A DNA stretch of 64,000 bases from Desmodus rotundus. Its lineage: Eukaryota; Chordata; Mammalia; Chiroptera; Phyllostomidae. The notes beneath the pieces were generated by a model that saw only the letters and a list, made by a program, of their open reading frames with translations, did no database searches and was not told the origin of the DNA. Positions 11,795 through 23,559 of this stretch are shown piece by piece. The stretch lies in the NCBI RefSeq assembly GCF_022682495.2, contig NC_071392.1, positions 88,862,797-88,926,796 on the forward strand, read 5' to 3'. A program made the position numbers and the translations under genes. Position 1 is the first letter of the stretch. The number at the start of each line of letters is the position of its first letter.

Positions 11795-13346
11795 TCCTTC
11801 CTCTTTCTTTTTTTTTAAATATATTTTATTGATTCTGCTATGACAGTTGTCCCATTTCTGCCCCCCCTTATTCCCCTCAGATCTGCACACACACACACAC
11901 CCGCATTCCTCCCTTTTAGTTCATGTCCACGTGTTGTACATGTAAGTTCTTTGGTTTCTACATTTCCTATACTATAATTAACCTTGCCTTTCATGACTTG
12001 GAATGCTTCTTGCCAGCCCCTTTTTACCTGCAAGGATTCTTTTGAGAAATCAACTGATAGTCTAGTGGAACTCCCTTGTGGGTAACTGTATCCTTTTCTC
12101 TTTCTGCTTTTAAGATTCTCTCCTTATCTTTAATCTTGGCTAATGTGATTATGATGTGCCTTGGTGTGTTCCTCCTTGGATCCAACCTCTTTGGTACTCT
12201 CTGAGCTCCCTCGACTTCCTGAAAGTCTATTTCTTTTGCCAGATTGGGGAAGTTGTCCTTCATTATTTGTTCAAATAAGTTTTCAAATTCTTGCTCTTCC
12301 TCTTCTTTTTCTGGCACCCCTATGATTCGGATGTTGGAATGTTTAAAGATGTCCTGGAGGTTCCTAAGCCTCTCCTCATTTTTTTGAATTCTTTTTTCTT
12401 CATTCTGTTCTGGTTAAATGTTTCTTTCTTCCTTCTGCTCCAAACCGTTGATTTGAGTCCTAGTTTCCTTCCTGTCATTGTTGGTTCCCTGTACATTTTC
12501 CTTTATTTCACTTTTCATAGCCTTCATTTTTTCCTCTAATTTGCAACCATACTCAAACAATTCTGTGAGCATCCTGATTACCAGAGTTTTAAAGTGTGCA
12601 TCTGATAGATTGGCTATCCCTTCATCACTTAGTTATAGTTTTTCTGAAGCTTTGATCTGTTCTTTCACTTGGGCCATTTTTTTGTGTCTCAGCATGCCTG
12701 TTACGTATGTAGTAAGGGGAGGAGCCTTAGGTGTTCACCAGGGTGGGGCAACCACATTGCTGGTTGTGACACTGTATGTGGGGGAGGGTCCGAGAGGGAG
12801 CAATGCCACTTGCTCTGCTCTCTGCTGGTTTTTAGTCACTTCCCCCACTACCCACAAGCAAAGTGGGCCCTTCTGGTACCAATTCCCCAGTGGGGGTGCT
12901 TGTGTACATTCTAGAACCCTGTGAGTCTCTCCAATGAGCCCTCCTGTGAGGATGGGAGTTTCTCCTGCTGCCACCTCAACCCCCACAGGTGTTTTCAATC
13001 AGTGGTTTGATGCTATTTCCCTGTACTGGGACCCTGGGTTGTGCAGTCTGTCTTGTTCCCCAGTTGTTCCTCCCAGTTTATCCGCATGCGAATGTGAGAC
13101 CTCCTGGTCCACCAGCCACTGCCTTGCCACAAGTCCTCTCTGCCCTGCCGTCTCCGCCCCTCCTACCGATCTGGATGAGTGTTTCTTCTTTAATCCCTTG
13201 GTTGTAGGACTTCCATACAGTTTGATTTTCTGTCAGTTCTGGTTGTTTTTTGTTTTTTAATTTGTTGTCTTATTTTGGTTGTACGAGGAGGCACAGTGTG
13301 TCTACCTACACCCCCATCTTGGCCGGAAGTCTCCTTCCTCTTTCTT
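11795..13346 (-). mobile_element. Internally deleted L1 with intact 5' and 3' ends and a 15-bp TSD
   Basis: L1 in minus orientation, body 11810-13331 (1,522 bp), flanked by a perfect 15-bp duplication TCCTTCCTCTTTCTT at 11795-11809 and 13332-13346. Reading on the minus strand, the 5' end carries CCAAGATGG (13314-13323 region), the usual YY1 site of L1 5' ends, about 10 bp in. The 5' UTR runs to about 12678, an ORF1 remnant follows to 11983, and then the sequence jumps straight to a bat L1 3' UTR and a poly-A (poly-T on +, from 11810). The rest of ORF1 and all of ORF2 are missing. The target looks like a TTCTT/AT endonuclease site. The element cannot encode its own machinery. Confidence 0.9.
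11983..12677 (-). pseudogene. L1 ORF1 remnant (broken, 3'-deleted)
   Basis: ORF1 of the LINE-1 above encodes an RNA-binding chaperone in intact elements. The probable start ATG is at 12677-12675. The frame stops after about 14 codons, and at least one more in-frame stop lies upstream of the best-preserved part. 12317-12066 keeps a clear stretch of the RNA-recognition region (EQEFENLFEQIMKDNFPNLA, then a VPKRLDPRRNTPRHIIITLA block). A one-base frameshift sits near 12058, after which the next frame continues to GWQEAFQVMKGK. There the sequence breaks off at the internal deletion (11982/11983). About 230 codons remain of the roughly 300-340 usual for the family. Confidence 0.85.
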
Positions 13347-14534
13347 ATATCTGCAGCCGGAGGCACTTCTCACAATGTCTGACTGTAAATTGCTTCAAGA
13401 CATCTGTTTCTCCCTGCATCCCCAACCCCCAGCACAGTGCCTCGCACAAAGTGGATGTTCAATAAATTTTCAATGAAGGGGCATTTTCTAGAACCACCTT
13501 TTCAATTGAATGTCTCAGTTCTAAAAAGTTTTAATGTTAGCTCCCTTCCCCTAGGGGAAAAAATAGGAAAAAAGAAAACAACCTACTAAAAGCAGAACGA
13601 AAGTGGGGAAAGTGATTTCCGCAGGCATCTTAGTTGGCTTCTCAGTTTCCTTCCTGGAAGCATTAAATTGTAACCAGCTTCCCAAACTAGGTGAGCATCG
13701 CACAGAACTACAGTTGGTCCAGGTTCAGTGTGTGTCTTTGGGCAATGAAATAGCACAAAGGCTTCTCCTGCGTCTTCCTTTGATGCCGTTTTTTATCATC
13801 TGAAGTTCAGGGTGATGGACAGCTCCAAGGCTGTGATACTCATTAAACCCTCCAAGTCAGAATTTAGTGTGTCCTGTAGTGGAGACTCTCATAAAGTCGC
13901 TTCAGGCACCTGCAGGCCACTCTTATCTCTCCATTTTCTTGATGTCCCGAACAACTCCTCTCTGAGAAATTACTAGTATTCCCCCTGTGGTCGAACCTCA
14001 GAAAAAGACCATCTGGAGAGGAGAGGGGCCTGCTCAGGCTTCGGAGCGCATGGTCTTACAAATGCATCCTGCTGACCTGCCCATGGCGGGAGTTAGACAT
14101 GCCTTCCAGAGAAGACCCGCTTCCACATCCGACCTGTCACAGCTAACTGCATTCGCCTTGGTCCTTGACCGGCTCGCGCCTAGTTTGGCACAAACACTGA
14201 TGAAAACAGAAGCACGAACAGCATTGTTGAGGAGCTCCCGTTCACACACACGTGCATGATCGACTTTCCCAGAGCCGACCAGTTTCAGTATCCACTGACT
14301 GCTAATCCCAAAGAGCAACCGTAAACAAAGGTCCCCAGATGGTTTGGGAATGACAGGGCCTAGCAAGGGAAATGATATTTTAAAAGTATAATTCAACTGT
14401 CTCATGTCTTAATCCCAAATGAAGTCAATCCGCCGTGAATGAGACTTTTCCGGTTCCTGATGTGGTCAGGCACAGAGGAGTTCACAGGGGCAGGAGGGAG
14501 ATGGACTGAGGAGGCGGGGTTAATAATTAATAAT

Positions 14535-14640
14535 TAATTCACCTATTACTAGACCCATTTTATGAACGTGAAAAATGGTGCATAGAGAAAGTCAGTAGTT
14601 TGCCTGAGGTTATCCATCTTCGTGGCTGAGTAAGGTTATG
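14535..14640 (-). mobile_element. MIR fragment, antisense (diverged)
   Basis: 'TACTAGACCCATTTTATGAA', 'AGTAGTTTGCCTGAGGTTAT' and 'CGTGGCTGAGTAAGG' follow the order of an antisense MIR core. Confidence 0.5.
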
Positions 14641-15538
14641 GACATAGGTAATTCAGCTCGGCACACCCTTAAACCTCAGCAGGTGCTGAGTGAGCGTCTC
14701 TCTCAGATACACGGCAGGGACGGCCCCTGCAGCTGGAGCCGGTCAGGGTGCTTCCAGGAAGGTCTGACAGCTTGCACAGAGCTTGCACGGGGCCCAAGCT
14801 CAGGGAGAGACCCAGGGGACACCCCCACTAGACCTGGGACTCTCTCTCTCTCTCTCAAGACTGTGTGTCCCTAACTCCCTGAATGCACGTTCCTGGTAGA
14901 AAAAACAAGGTTATGTATGAATTTATATATTCATTTATAAATTTTGCACATATGCTGCTGAATTAATGGGCATCGTCAAACATGCACAAAGGGAGAAATC
15001 GTGCTCGTACACCGAAAGCTTACCATACACCCACTGCAAATAGCATGCGCCTGCACCAGCCCTGGAAATGTGTGTCCCTGACCAAACACGTTTTTTTAAA
15101 TAATGTGGGTCGGCTTTTATTTTGAAGTTCATCAGAATTTCTTGGTTTAGAGCCCAGTTCCTGTAATTATTTCCTCATTATTTAAGATGATTTACCCACA
15201 TATGAATTGGAAAAAATGCAGTGCGAGGCCTTTGATGTATTATGTAATCCAAAAACTATGTATTAAAACAAAAACAAAGAGCCTTTTGAAAGCCTGCAGC
15301 AAGACATCCCCAAAAAAGGGTCACTTGACAAGAAAAATTCTCTCTGGAACAACTCTTTTAAGTTTTTAAGTCCCAGAAACAAAGCCAAAATGTCAGTCCA
15401 TTCTTTTTAACATTTTTCACAACCAAACAACAGCCAGTATACAGAGCGAAGCATTGGAGTTCACACTGTCTAACCTGTCGCCAGTGACAGAACTCATCTC
15501 ATTCGGGGCAAAGATTTGTTTTTCTGATCAGGGCAATA

Positions 15539-15541
<3 letters not shown>

Positions 15542-15576
<35 letters not shown>

Positions 15577-15578
15577 AG
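15542..15578. repeat. (GA)n microsatellite
   Basis: About 14 tandem GA units followed by an interrupted AGAAAGAGAAAGG tail. A similar (TC)n run of about 8 units lies at 14840-14856. Confidence 0.95.
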
Positions 15579-17419
15579 GAAACGCTGAATTAAAAGGAAG
15601 CATTTCCGCAATCCTGATGGGCTTGAGCCATCTGACAGTCCCCGTGTCCCATCAGCCCCTATTGTCGCATTGTTGAATCAGCTGCCCTTTGACACCAAAA
15701 CTAATGGAAAGAGGAGGAGCTTAGCAAAGCTGCGTAAACACCTCACCTGAAAAGCTCATTTCAAACCACGATTCCCACCAGTCAGTCCCGTGTCGAGGCT
15801 TCCCCTGCACCCTGCACAGGAGAGGTCAGCTCTTCCCCTTCCACTTGTGTGCGCATCACTTGAGTGCTCCCTGAAGCTCGGGGAAGGCCAGAGTATTTCC
15901 AGCTGGAGCCACGGGGCCCTGAACCCGTTTCCTTTCCCTGCACAAATCTCAGCCTGACACACTGTGAAACAAGACACTTGTCTCCCATGTTAAGGGCACA
16001 AGGTCAAGGTGGCCAATAAGATCGAATGTGATTGGGTTGCAAACGGGTTGACCCAACGACCCAGGCCAGGCCTATAGCAACCAGGGCTGTCGTCTGCTCC
16101 TCAGAGCACCCACCTCTGGGGCAGCAGGTGACAGCCTTTGTCTTTATTTTGAAACTCAGGTTAGGGATGGGGAGCTTTGTCGCAATTTGTGTTTGAGGTG
16201 ATACTTTTGGCAGTGAGAAACCCAAGAATTAAAATATCTCTGAGTGTTTCATAGAAGGTCTTTAAATCATCAGGTGCCTAATGGAGGTTATTAATTGCTT
16301 TCTGTGCTTTTAAAGGGACTCTCTCCAGGTGCTTTGTTGAGATGCCTAATGATGCCTAACAGTTGAACTGAGTCAGTGTCTGCCACAGCCCCTTAAAGTC
16401 CCTCCTGCTCTACGGTTGTGAGGACAGGGGCTAGAAATGCCCTCCCAGGCACAGCACTGGGACATTTTCAGTTTCTTGGGGACATTCTGCTCTCACGTGA
16501 GGATTCTCTGTGCTATCGCACAGATAGGTCCTCGTTAGGCACCAGAACTTACATGAGAAGGTTGCTGCCCTACCCTTGTCTGAGCAGATGGTTACAGCCC
16601 CCAAGGGTATTTGCATTCAAGACTCTAGTTAGGGGGTGCACAGAGTGCAGGGGAGGGACAGCCTGTGTAGGACAGCCGAGCACCACGCTCTGCCCTGGGG
16701 AGTGTTTCTCCCCCACCTCCCAGCACTCATCTTAAAAGTACTGATCTCCGAGCCCCCTCTAGAAATTGGTCCAATGTGGGTGCTCATGGAACAAAGGGAG
16801 GCCGTTGAGGAAGGAGGGGAGTGGGCAGCGATGGAAAGAACTGGAGGGAATGCAGTGTGGGAAATAACGGGGCCGGGAATGGGAGAAGAGGCCCAGGCTG
16901 CAGAGGGCTGGAGGGTCACGGTAGGAGCATGGCTTTTGCTCAGAGGAAGACTGACGTGCGTGACGTGAATTATGAGATGATCACTCTGGCTAACTTATCT
17001 CCACTTTCCTAACCCAAAAACACAATTTTTCAAGCGACTGCTCAAATGTCTGTGGCAAGAAATGGCTAGGATTCTCCAGAGTCTTCCATGTATCCTCGTC
17101 CCCAGATTCCTGAAAGAAACAGGTAGGAGGCATATTTGAAACAACTTCATGATTATTTTACTCTAAGAGGCTTGAACTAGAAATAGGAATTTTCAAGTCC
17201 CTCTTTGCCTGGACCCATCAAAAGGTCCTTACCAGGGATTCTAACGTGATGGTCCGGCATAGAATGTAGGCATCTGTGTGGTGCAGAGGCTCCCAGGATG
17301 ATTCTAACACCTACATAGAAACCGCCTCTCCAGAGGTCGGCAGGCCCCGCTGACGCAGGCCAGTGCTGTTATTTTTCTTTCTGTGTCGTCAGAGCGGCTG
17401 CCCGGTATGGGGGCTACTG

Positions 17420-17710
17420 CCACATGCAGCGATCGCGCACTGGAAATGAGGCCAGTTCCAGCACAGATGTGCTGGACGCGTAAAACTCTCAGTGGATTGT
17501 GGAGACTTTGAGTGAAAAAATAGATGCCAAATGTCTCAGTAATTTCTCTATCAGTTGCATGTTGGAGGGATATTTTAGATATACTAAATTAAATACATTA
17601 TTTAAATTATTTCCATACATTTTTTTTTACTTTTTTAATGTGGCTACGATAGCATTTCAAACCGCACATGTGGCTGGTGCTGTGTTCCTCCTGGACAGTG
17701 CTGATGTAGA
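17420..17710. mobile_element. Unclassified ancient interspersed repeat (possible)
   Basis: 'GCACATGTGGCTGGTGCTGT' plus 'CTCCTGGACAGTGCTGATGT' after a T-rich run matches a phrase common in mammalian genomes (the 'cacatgtggctagtggctacc...ggacagcgc' family). I recognise it as repetitive but cannot name the family, possibly a hAT-type DNA transposon. Ends are approximate. Confidence 0.4.
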
Positions 17711-17883
17711 GCATCTCAAGGGCCCCTCTGTGACAGGACCACGGCCCTCCGTCCGCCTGGGCTTCCAAGCACACCTGCCCTGTGACCGCCCTCCAGGCTC
17801 ATTTTTTTAAAGAAAAATGCTAAATTTCTGTCTTAGATCTTTCTTCCTGGTAAGGTAGAAGGCATTGAAAGGCAATGCTACAT

Positions 17884-17919
17884 AGTAAGTTCTTACTTAC
17901 TATTAAATAAGAACTTGCT
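17884..17919. repeat. Inverted repeat (12-bp arms, 12-nt loop)
   Basis: AGTAAGTTCTTA at 17884-17895 faces TAAGAACTTGCT at 17908-17919 with one mismatch, extendable by one outer base pair. It could form a hairpin; it sits at the start of a MIR remnant and no function is apparent. Confidence 0.7.
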
Positions 17920-18060
17920 AGACATGTGATCACAGGCGAGTTATTCCCCTCCTCTGAGTCTCTGCTCCATCCTTTGTAAAATCTGATGGCCGACGTGTAT
18001 CTCAAGGGGCCTTAAGTCTAGGTGACATAGTTCCTAACTCTCCATAAATGGTAGACACTC
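17905..18060 (+). mobile_element. MIR fragment, sense
   Basis: 'CATGTGATCACAGGCGAGTT', 'CTCTGAGTCTCTGCTCCATC', 'CTTTGTAAAATCTGATGG' follow the MIR core order (CTGTGTGACCTTGGGCAAGTT...CTCATCTGTAAAATGG). Confidence 0.6.
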
Positions 18061-19397
18061 CAGAATCGGCACTGAGCTCTAGAGAAAGTGGAGAGGCATC
18101 CTGACCCAGGTGATGAGACTCAGCAGCAGCAGCAATGCCCACTTCCCGCCATCCACAGAGGGGCAGAAACTCGTCACCTCCCTCACCACTCCTGAGTTTT
18201 CTTCATGTGTCGCTTCTTTCATTTGATTGGAAACAAACTCTCAGCATGTCAGAGTTACATTCAGATAGTATAAAATAATTAAAATGCAAAACGTCATTTG
18301 GAAAGAGAATTTGATGGTCAGAATGTGACCACCACATGCCTGGCAAAAGGAAACAGCCTGGAGGTCTTTGTTTAGAAACCACGAGGAAGTCCTCAAACTC
18401 TGGCGCTCCAGTGAAACCGTTCTGTTTGCGACAGCTTGCTTTATCTTGCTGTTCATATCTGACCTTAAGTCTCTCGGCCTTTTGACCCCATAGCCATTAC
18501 CTAAGAGTGCTCATCAGTCTCACAATGGAAAATTTAATTTTTATACCATTTTGTCCAATTTCTTCCATTGTCACAAAAACTCACTTTGTTTTAACTTTTG
18601 GACTGAATTCATTAAACCACTTTGTCTTCAAAGGCTGCCTTCTTTTCACGGGCATGAGAAGGCTCACGTAGTTGGTTTTCCTAGCTCTCAGGAGACAACG
18701 CAGCTACGCTAAAGCAAGCTTGTGTGCGACCGCTTCCTACCCTTCTCCAGGTGTCGGTTCCGATTAGGATGAAGCCAGGCCGTGCACAGGCAGGCCGTGC
18801 ACGTTTTAACTCACCATCCGTGGCCGCCAGTCTTGCTAATAAACAAAGCCACCATTTGGACCGGGATACGTTTGCCGACATTCCTTTATGCTTAGGACTA
18901 TTGGAAAATGAGAAATTAGGAAGAAGTGATTTTTAAACCTTCCCCAAACTATAGAACAAAAGAAATGGCAATGGGCAGGGAAATATTACAGTTTAAAAGT
19001 GTGATGTACATGGCTGTTGAGCTCTAGAGGAGAAGGCTGCAGGCAGAGAAGTTGGAAGAGAGACAATCTCACTTCCTGAGCCGGATCCTCTACGTTAAAC
19101 AGAAGGTCAAAGCCTTACACCGCCAGAAGCCTGTGCCTTCAGACTGAGCTTCTCTGAAGGGCTGGCCTAGGGGCTGAAATAGGAGAGAGCCTTTTGGGAA
19201 ATTCTTAACTCAAAGCGGCACTTCAGGTGCGGTGCACTCTTTCCCCAGCGTGCCCTCTCTCCCGCCACTGGGACTTGCTTTTGCTGTTCCCTTCATGTCA
19301 AAGGACAGATGGGTGAGCAAACTCGGGCACATGAGGGCTCAGCAGGTCACTAAGCAGCAAATGACTTCCGGAAAACCATTTTGAGGTCTTCCAGAAG

Positions 19398-19590
19398 GTG
19401 TGTGTGCGCGCGTGTGGGTGTATTCTCACACATTTTCCACAGGGAAATGTATGCACACACATTTACATACATATGCCCCAAAATACACACACACTCACTT
19501 TTCTGGAAGACCATTTGGAGTTTGATTTTATGTACGTATACAGCGTATGTATGTACGAATGTATGTATATCTATTGAGAGAGAGAGCGAC
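19398..19590. repeat. Low-complexity TG/CA and TATG-rich region
   Basis: Alternating GTGTGTGTGCGCGCGTGTG at 19398-19416, then scattered CACACACA runs and TATGTATGTACG units to about 19575, ending in a short GA run. Degenerate microsatellite cluster. Confidence 0.8.
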
Positions 19591-20329
19591 AGAAAGCCTT
19601 TTGCAAGTATTTTTAATTTATTTCACATAAGAATAAATGTATTTTATACAACAATGAATAAACCTACTCATTTTGCACAGACGTGGTACAGAAAAAAGAA
19701 TGTACAAAGGGGGAAAGTTTCTAATATGGGGGAAATGTTAAGGTAAAATTTTAGTTGTCAGTTTTGTCATTGAAGCTGTCTCCTCATTTCAAAACACTGT
19801 TTTGGCTGAAGCAGAAGGAAAGAGGGTCTGGCCAGGGCCCCACCGTGCTGATTTCCCAGGCAAATTACAGGCACATCCATGACAATTTCCAGCGGGTTCT
19901 CGCCACGGTGGTGGCGGAGAGTCGCTCGATCAAGGCCATGTGTGATAATGTGAGGAATTATCAGAATGTGTTCTTTTCCTTGTCTTTCCTTTCTCCTCGT
20001 CCCATTTTTACTTTCCTTCTCCTTTCCTCCTTTCACCAAAAGGCAAAGTTTAAAGCTCTTTAATGACAACCTATTTTCAGGAACCCTGGGCAATTCATAA
20101 TCCTGAACTTATTCTTTCCAAAAGGTACTGGTAGACACTTTTTTCTTGATTTCTTTGAGGTGAATCTTTGCTATTTACCCCATATTTTATTTTCCTTGGA
20201 GAAACTACCCTTGAAAAGTGATAGATGATAATAGAGACATATTGCCAATATCTCTTAGATTTTCTTTGGGGGAGGTGGTGGCAGATACTGTATAATTTCT
20301 AAAAAATATGAAGATGGCCAAATTGGTCC

Positions 20330-20470
20330 ATAATACCATCAACTCATTCATTAATTTAACAAGTGTGCATTCAGTAGCTGACAGGTGCCAGGGATTTTTC
20401 TGGACTCTTGAGATACAAAATAAAATAAAATATAGTTGTTTGTCTCCAAGGAGCTCTTGGTCTTCAGTAT
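20330..20470 (-). mobile_element. L2-like 3' end, antisense
   Basis: 'CTCATTCATTAATTTAACAA', 'GACAGGTGCCAGGGA', 'CTGGACTCTTGAGATAC' and 'CAAGGAGCTCTTGGTCTTCA' match the reversed L2 tail. Confidence 0.6.
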
Positions 20471-21599
20471 ATGTTTACGTAAACTACCAACCGTAGTTCA
20501 GTGTGAAAAAGCCTAGGGAATGACTATATTTTGAACTTATTTCATGGAAGAATGCAGGTTTCCATCTAGTTCTCACAAAAACGAGTGGGATCCAGTGTAA
20601 AGTAAAGCCTGAGGTGGTGGGGGCGGGGGGGGACTGGCAAAGCAGGAAGGCAGCCTGCTGCCAGGATGAGCAGGCTCAGTGTGAAGATGGTGCCTGACCC
20701 CAGGGCCCCCGTCCTGCCCACGTCCTGGGCTCTGCGTGGTATCTAAACAGTCTTCCATAAGCATCTTCTTCTCTCAGGAGGCGTAGTGTGGCCTTCCCAC
20801 TCAGCCAGAGCCCTGGGCGGCCTCAGATAACTTTCCTGGGATATAACTAAGTTCTTGTATTGCACGAAATAGAACGCCACTGGCTTCTAATGCTATATAC
20901 GTTCACGACCCATTCAAGAGAGCAACCCTAGATGAACTTCTTTAGGCCGTTCTGTGTTTGTGTCACCTGCAGACTTGTCCGCATGAATCCACTTCCCACT
21001 TGGCGAGTGAGCCCCCAGACGTGCACCCACATTATGCAGTGTGGCGTGTCCTCCAAGGTTGGTTTGTGCGGATTGAAGGGCAGTTTGGGGCCGGGGCAGA
21101 ACATCCCAGCCACTCTCCAGGTTTAATTAACGTACCAATAAAGTGGCCACATAGACCAAATGGCTGCCATAAGGAGGAGTAATAAAACTTGTATGGTCCC
21201 ATTGACCTTTGTTGGTCAGGAGAATATCTTGATTTTATTATAAAAATCAGCCAATGGACATGACTTTGGATTTAGGAAATACAGGCGAATGTCTCAGATC
21301 CTGCAGTCAATTGTGACCTTCAGGTGTGGCTTTTTAAAATCAAAATATAAATTGCTTTAATGGTAACAAAATGTATCATAAGCAATGGGACATTCGTGGA
21401 TTTTCTGGTTGGTCTTTTCTATTAAGATCTTAGCTAGCACAGAACATACAATTTTACAGCTTAAAGAGGCAATTGTGTTTCTATGTTTGTGGGTAAAAAT
21501 CAGTGGTTACCTGGTGACCAGTTTCCTTCTAAAAGTCCGGAGAAGAAGGTGGTGAACAGATCACCCTGAGGATTTCTATGAAAACAGCGAACTGGCAGA

Positions 21600-21790
21600 A
21601 GCGTGGTCGTGAGAGAGGAAAGGGCAGGGGCCCTGAAGCCCCGAAGATCTGAACTTGACCCTCCATGTCTGATTAGTGGGTGACTTCGGGAAAGTATTCC
21701 CCTGAGCCTCAGTTACCTCATCTGTAAAATGGGGGTGATAACATCCATCTTGGAAATGTTCCCGTTGAGTAATTAAGCTCAATGAGACGA
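21600..21790 (+). mobile_element. MIR fragment, sense
   Basis: Clear MIR core: 'GGGTGACTTCGGGAAAGTAT', 'CCTGAGCCTCAGTTACCTC' and 'ATCTGTAAAATGGGGGTGAT', followed by a TTGAGTAATTAAGCTCAATG end. Confidence 0.85.
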
Positions 21791-22532
21791 AAACTTCCTG
21801 TTGAGACTGACACGTAGCGGGAATCCACAGGAGCCCGTTTCCTCACGGACATCAGTGTCAGCCGGCTCCAGTTCAGACGTGCACTCAGCAGGTCGCTGCA
21901 AAGGGAGTGGACAACAGCGTTTGTCTCAAGGACTCTTTGGTCCCCAGTTCTATTGGCTCATCAGACCAGCTGAGCAAACAGGAAAATAGGGAATGTTTGG
22001 TGGTGAGTGGGGAGCAAAGAGGAAGCAACAAGCCCCTTTTCAACAGAAAGGGCAGAATCAGAATGAATGGGCACAGTTAGGAGATTAATAATTTTTTAAA
22101 TAAATAATAGGATTTCTAAAGGCAATACCTTCCTAGCAAACAGTGAGGTTAGAGCAGAGAGAAAGTGAGGGAGAGACAGTTCACTGGGGACAACTTTATC
22201 CGTTCACACTGCCCAAGCAGTTGACCAGTCCGCCTGAGTACGTTCCATTTTACTGAGCCAAGATTAGGGAGAAAGCGCAGCAGAAATTCAGAGCGTTCGT
22301 TAAGCTGTAAGTCATTTAGTACTTTGGGATATATCATTCTAAATGTTTCTTAAAACCCTTTCATTATTAGACTGCCGTCTTGACTAACGATGATGTGTAA
22401 GTTGAAGGAATAGCATTTCTCTCCAGAAACCACTTTACAAAGGAAATGAAACTGAAAAATGTCAACTAAGAAAGTTCCGTGTGGACCAACTAGTTGAAGA
22501 ATATACTGTTGCTATTTAAAAATGCAACTTCA

Positions 22533-22735
22533 GCCCTGGCTGGGGTGGCTCAGTGGATTGAGCGCCAGCCTGTGCAAAGGGTCGCCAGTTCGATTCCCAG
22601 TCAGGACGCGTGCCTGGGTTGCAGGCCAGGTCCCCAGTGGGGTCATGCAAGAGGAAACCACACATTGATGTTTCTCTCTCCCTCCCTCCCTCCCCCTCGC
22701 TAAAAATAAGTAAATAAATAAAATCTTTCTTAAAA
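22533..22735 (+). mobile_element. Ves SINE (tRNA-derived), full length
   Basis: Head GCCCTGGCTGGGGTGGCTCAG with an A-box-like GTGGCTCAGTGG, B-box GGTCGCCAGTTCGATTCCC, body 'GGTTGCAGGCCAGGTCCCCA', 'CCACACATTGATGTTTCTCT', a CT-rich stretch and an A-rich tail with AAATAAATAAA. Imperfect flanking repeats (AAATGCAACTTCA before, AAAATTCAATTTCA after) look like an aged target duplication. Confidence 0.95.
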
Positions 22736-22744
22736 AATTCAATT

Positions 22745-22870
22745 TCAGTTCAGCTCAATTCAATAAACATTTACTGCATACCTGTTGGAGGCCAGGGGCT
22801 GGCTGAGGTTACAGGACAAAGCTGGTGCCTGCAAAAGCCGCATTCTAGTGGGCAGCCAGCTGCGTCAGTA
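22745..22870 (-). mobile_element. L2-like 3' end, antisense
   Basis: 'CAATTCAATAAACATTTACT', 'GCATACCTGTTGGAGGCCAG' and 'CCGCATTCTAGTGGGCAG' follow the reversed L2 tail order. Confidence 0.6.
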
Positions 22871-23099
22871 GGACACGCAGCCTTCACCTTGCTCCAACTT
22901 CTCTCCTCCCTTCCCTGCCCAGAATGAAAGAGTCGGTGGTGGCCCCCCGCGTTGCCTATCTGCAAAGGGATTTCGGTGTGGAAATATGTATAACCTCAAA
23001 ATGGTTTTCCAAAATTATTTGTGTGTACAAATATTTGGGACCATTTGTATATATTTTTTCCGGAAATGGGTGTTGTATTAATGCGATTTTCTCACTTCA

Positions 23100-23275
23100 A
23101 CTTACTCCCAGATGGTTCAGGAATTAGTCTTCATGTGTATATATACGTATTACATGTGTGTGTATAACACCGAGACAGATAAATGTGGTGAAATGTTAAA
23201 AGTTGTAGAATCTGGATGTGGGAGTTCTTTTTGCTGATCTTGCAATTTTTCGGTAAATATGAGATTATTTCCCAG
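23100..23275 (+). mobile_element. L1M 3' UTR fragment, sense (diverged)
   Basis: 'GAAATGTTAAAAGTTGTAGA', 'CTGGATGTGGGAGTTC' and 'CTTGCAATTTTTCGGTAAAT' follow the L1M 3' UTR phrase order. The ends are approximate. Confidence 0.45.
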
Positions 23276-23559
23276 TACATTGTTCTTTTGAAAGTTTTTT
23301 AAATAACTGATTCAAGACCCTCATAGGCAGCCACATACACACCCCAACCTAGAACAGCGAGGCGCCATCCTGACTGACGGCTGAGTAACCTGGGAAGACG
23401 AGGAACGATGCAGTGGGCAGGCCTTTCTCCAGACCAAGGAAATCAGAGCTTCTGAGAGCTTGCCTCAGACATGTAGTTCCTAACAGGCAGCCAGGACAGA
23501 GACACTCTGATGTCATGTCCCGGACCCCCAGCCGGCTCTCTCTCCTATGCCTCGGTTCC

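Noticed and set aside
22561..22621. tRNA gene
   Set aside because: The A and B boxes belong to the tRNA-derived head of a Ves SINE; no cloverleaf with an intact acceptor stem and anticodon arm is formed. The same holds for the other eight copies.
22530..22742. Minus-strand frames with a repeated 'GNRTGDPL..ALNPLSH' phrase (also at 44795, 50522, 41582)
   Set aside because: They are the antisense translation of Ves SINE copies, so the apparent protein family is a repeat artefact.
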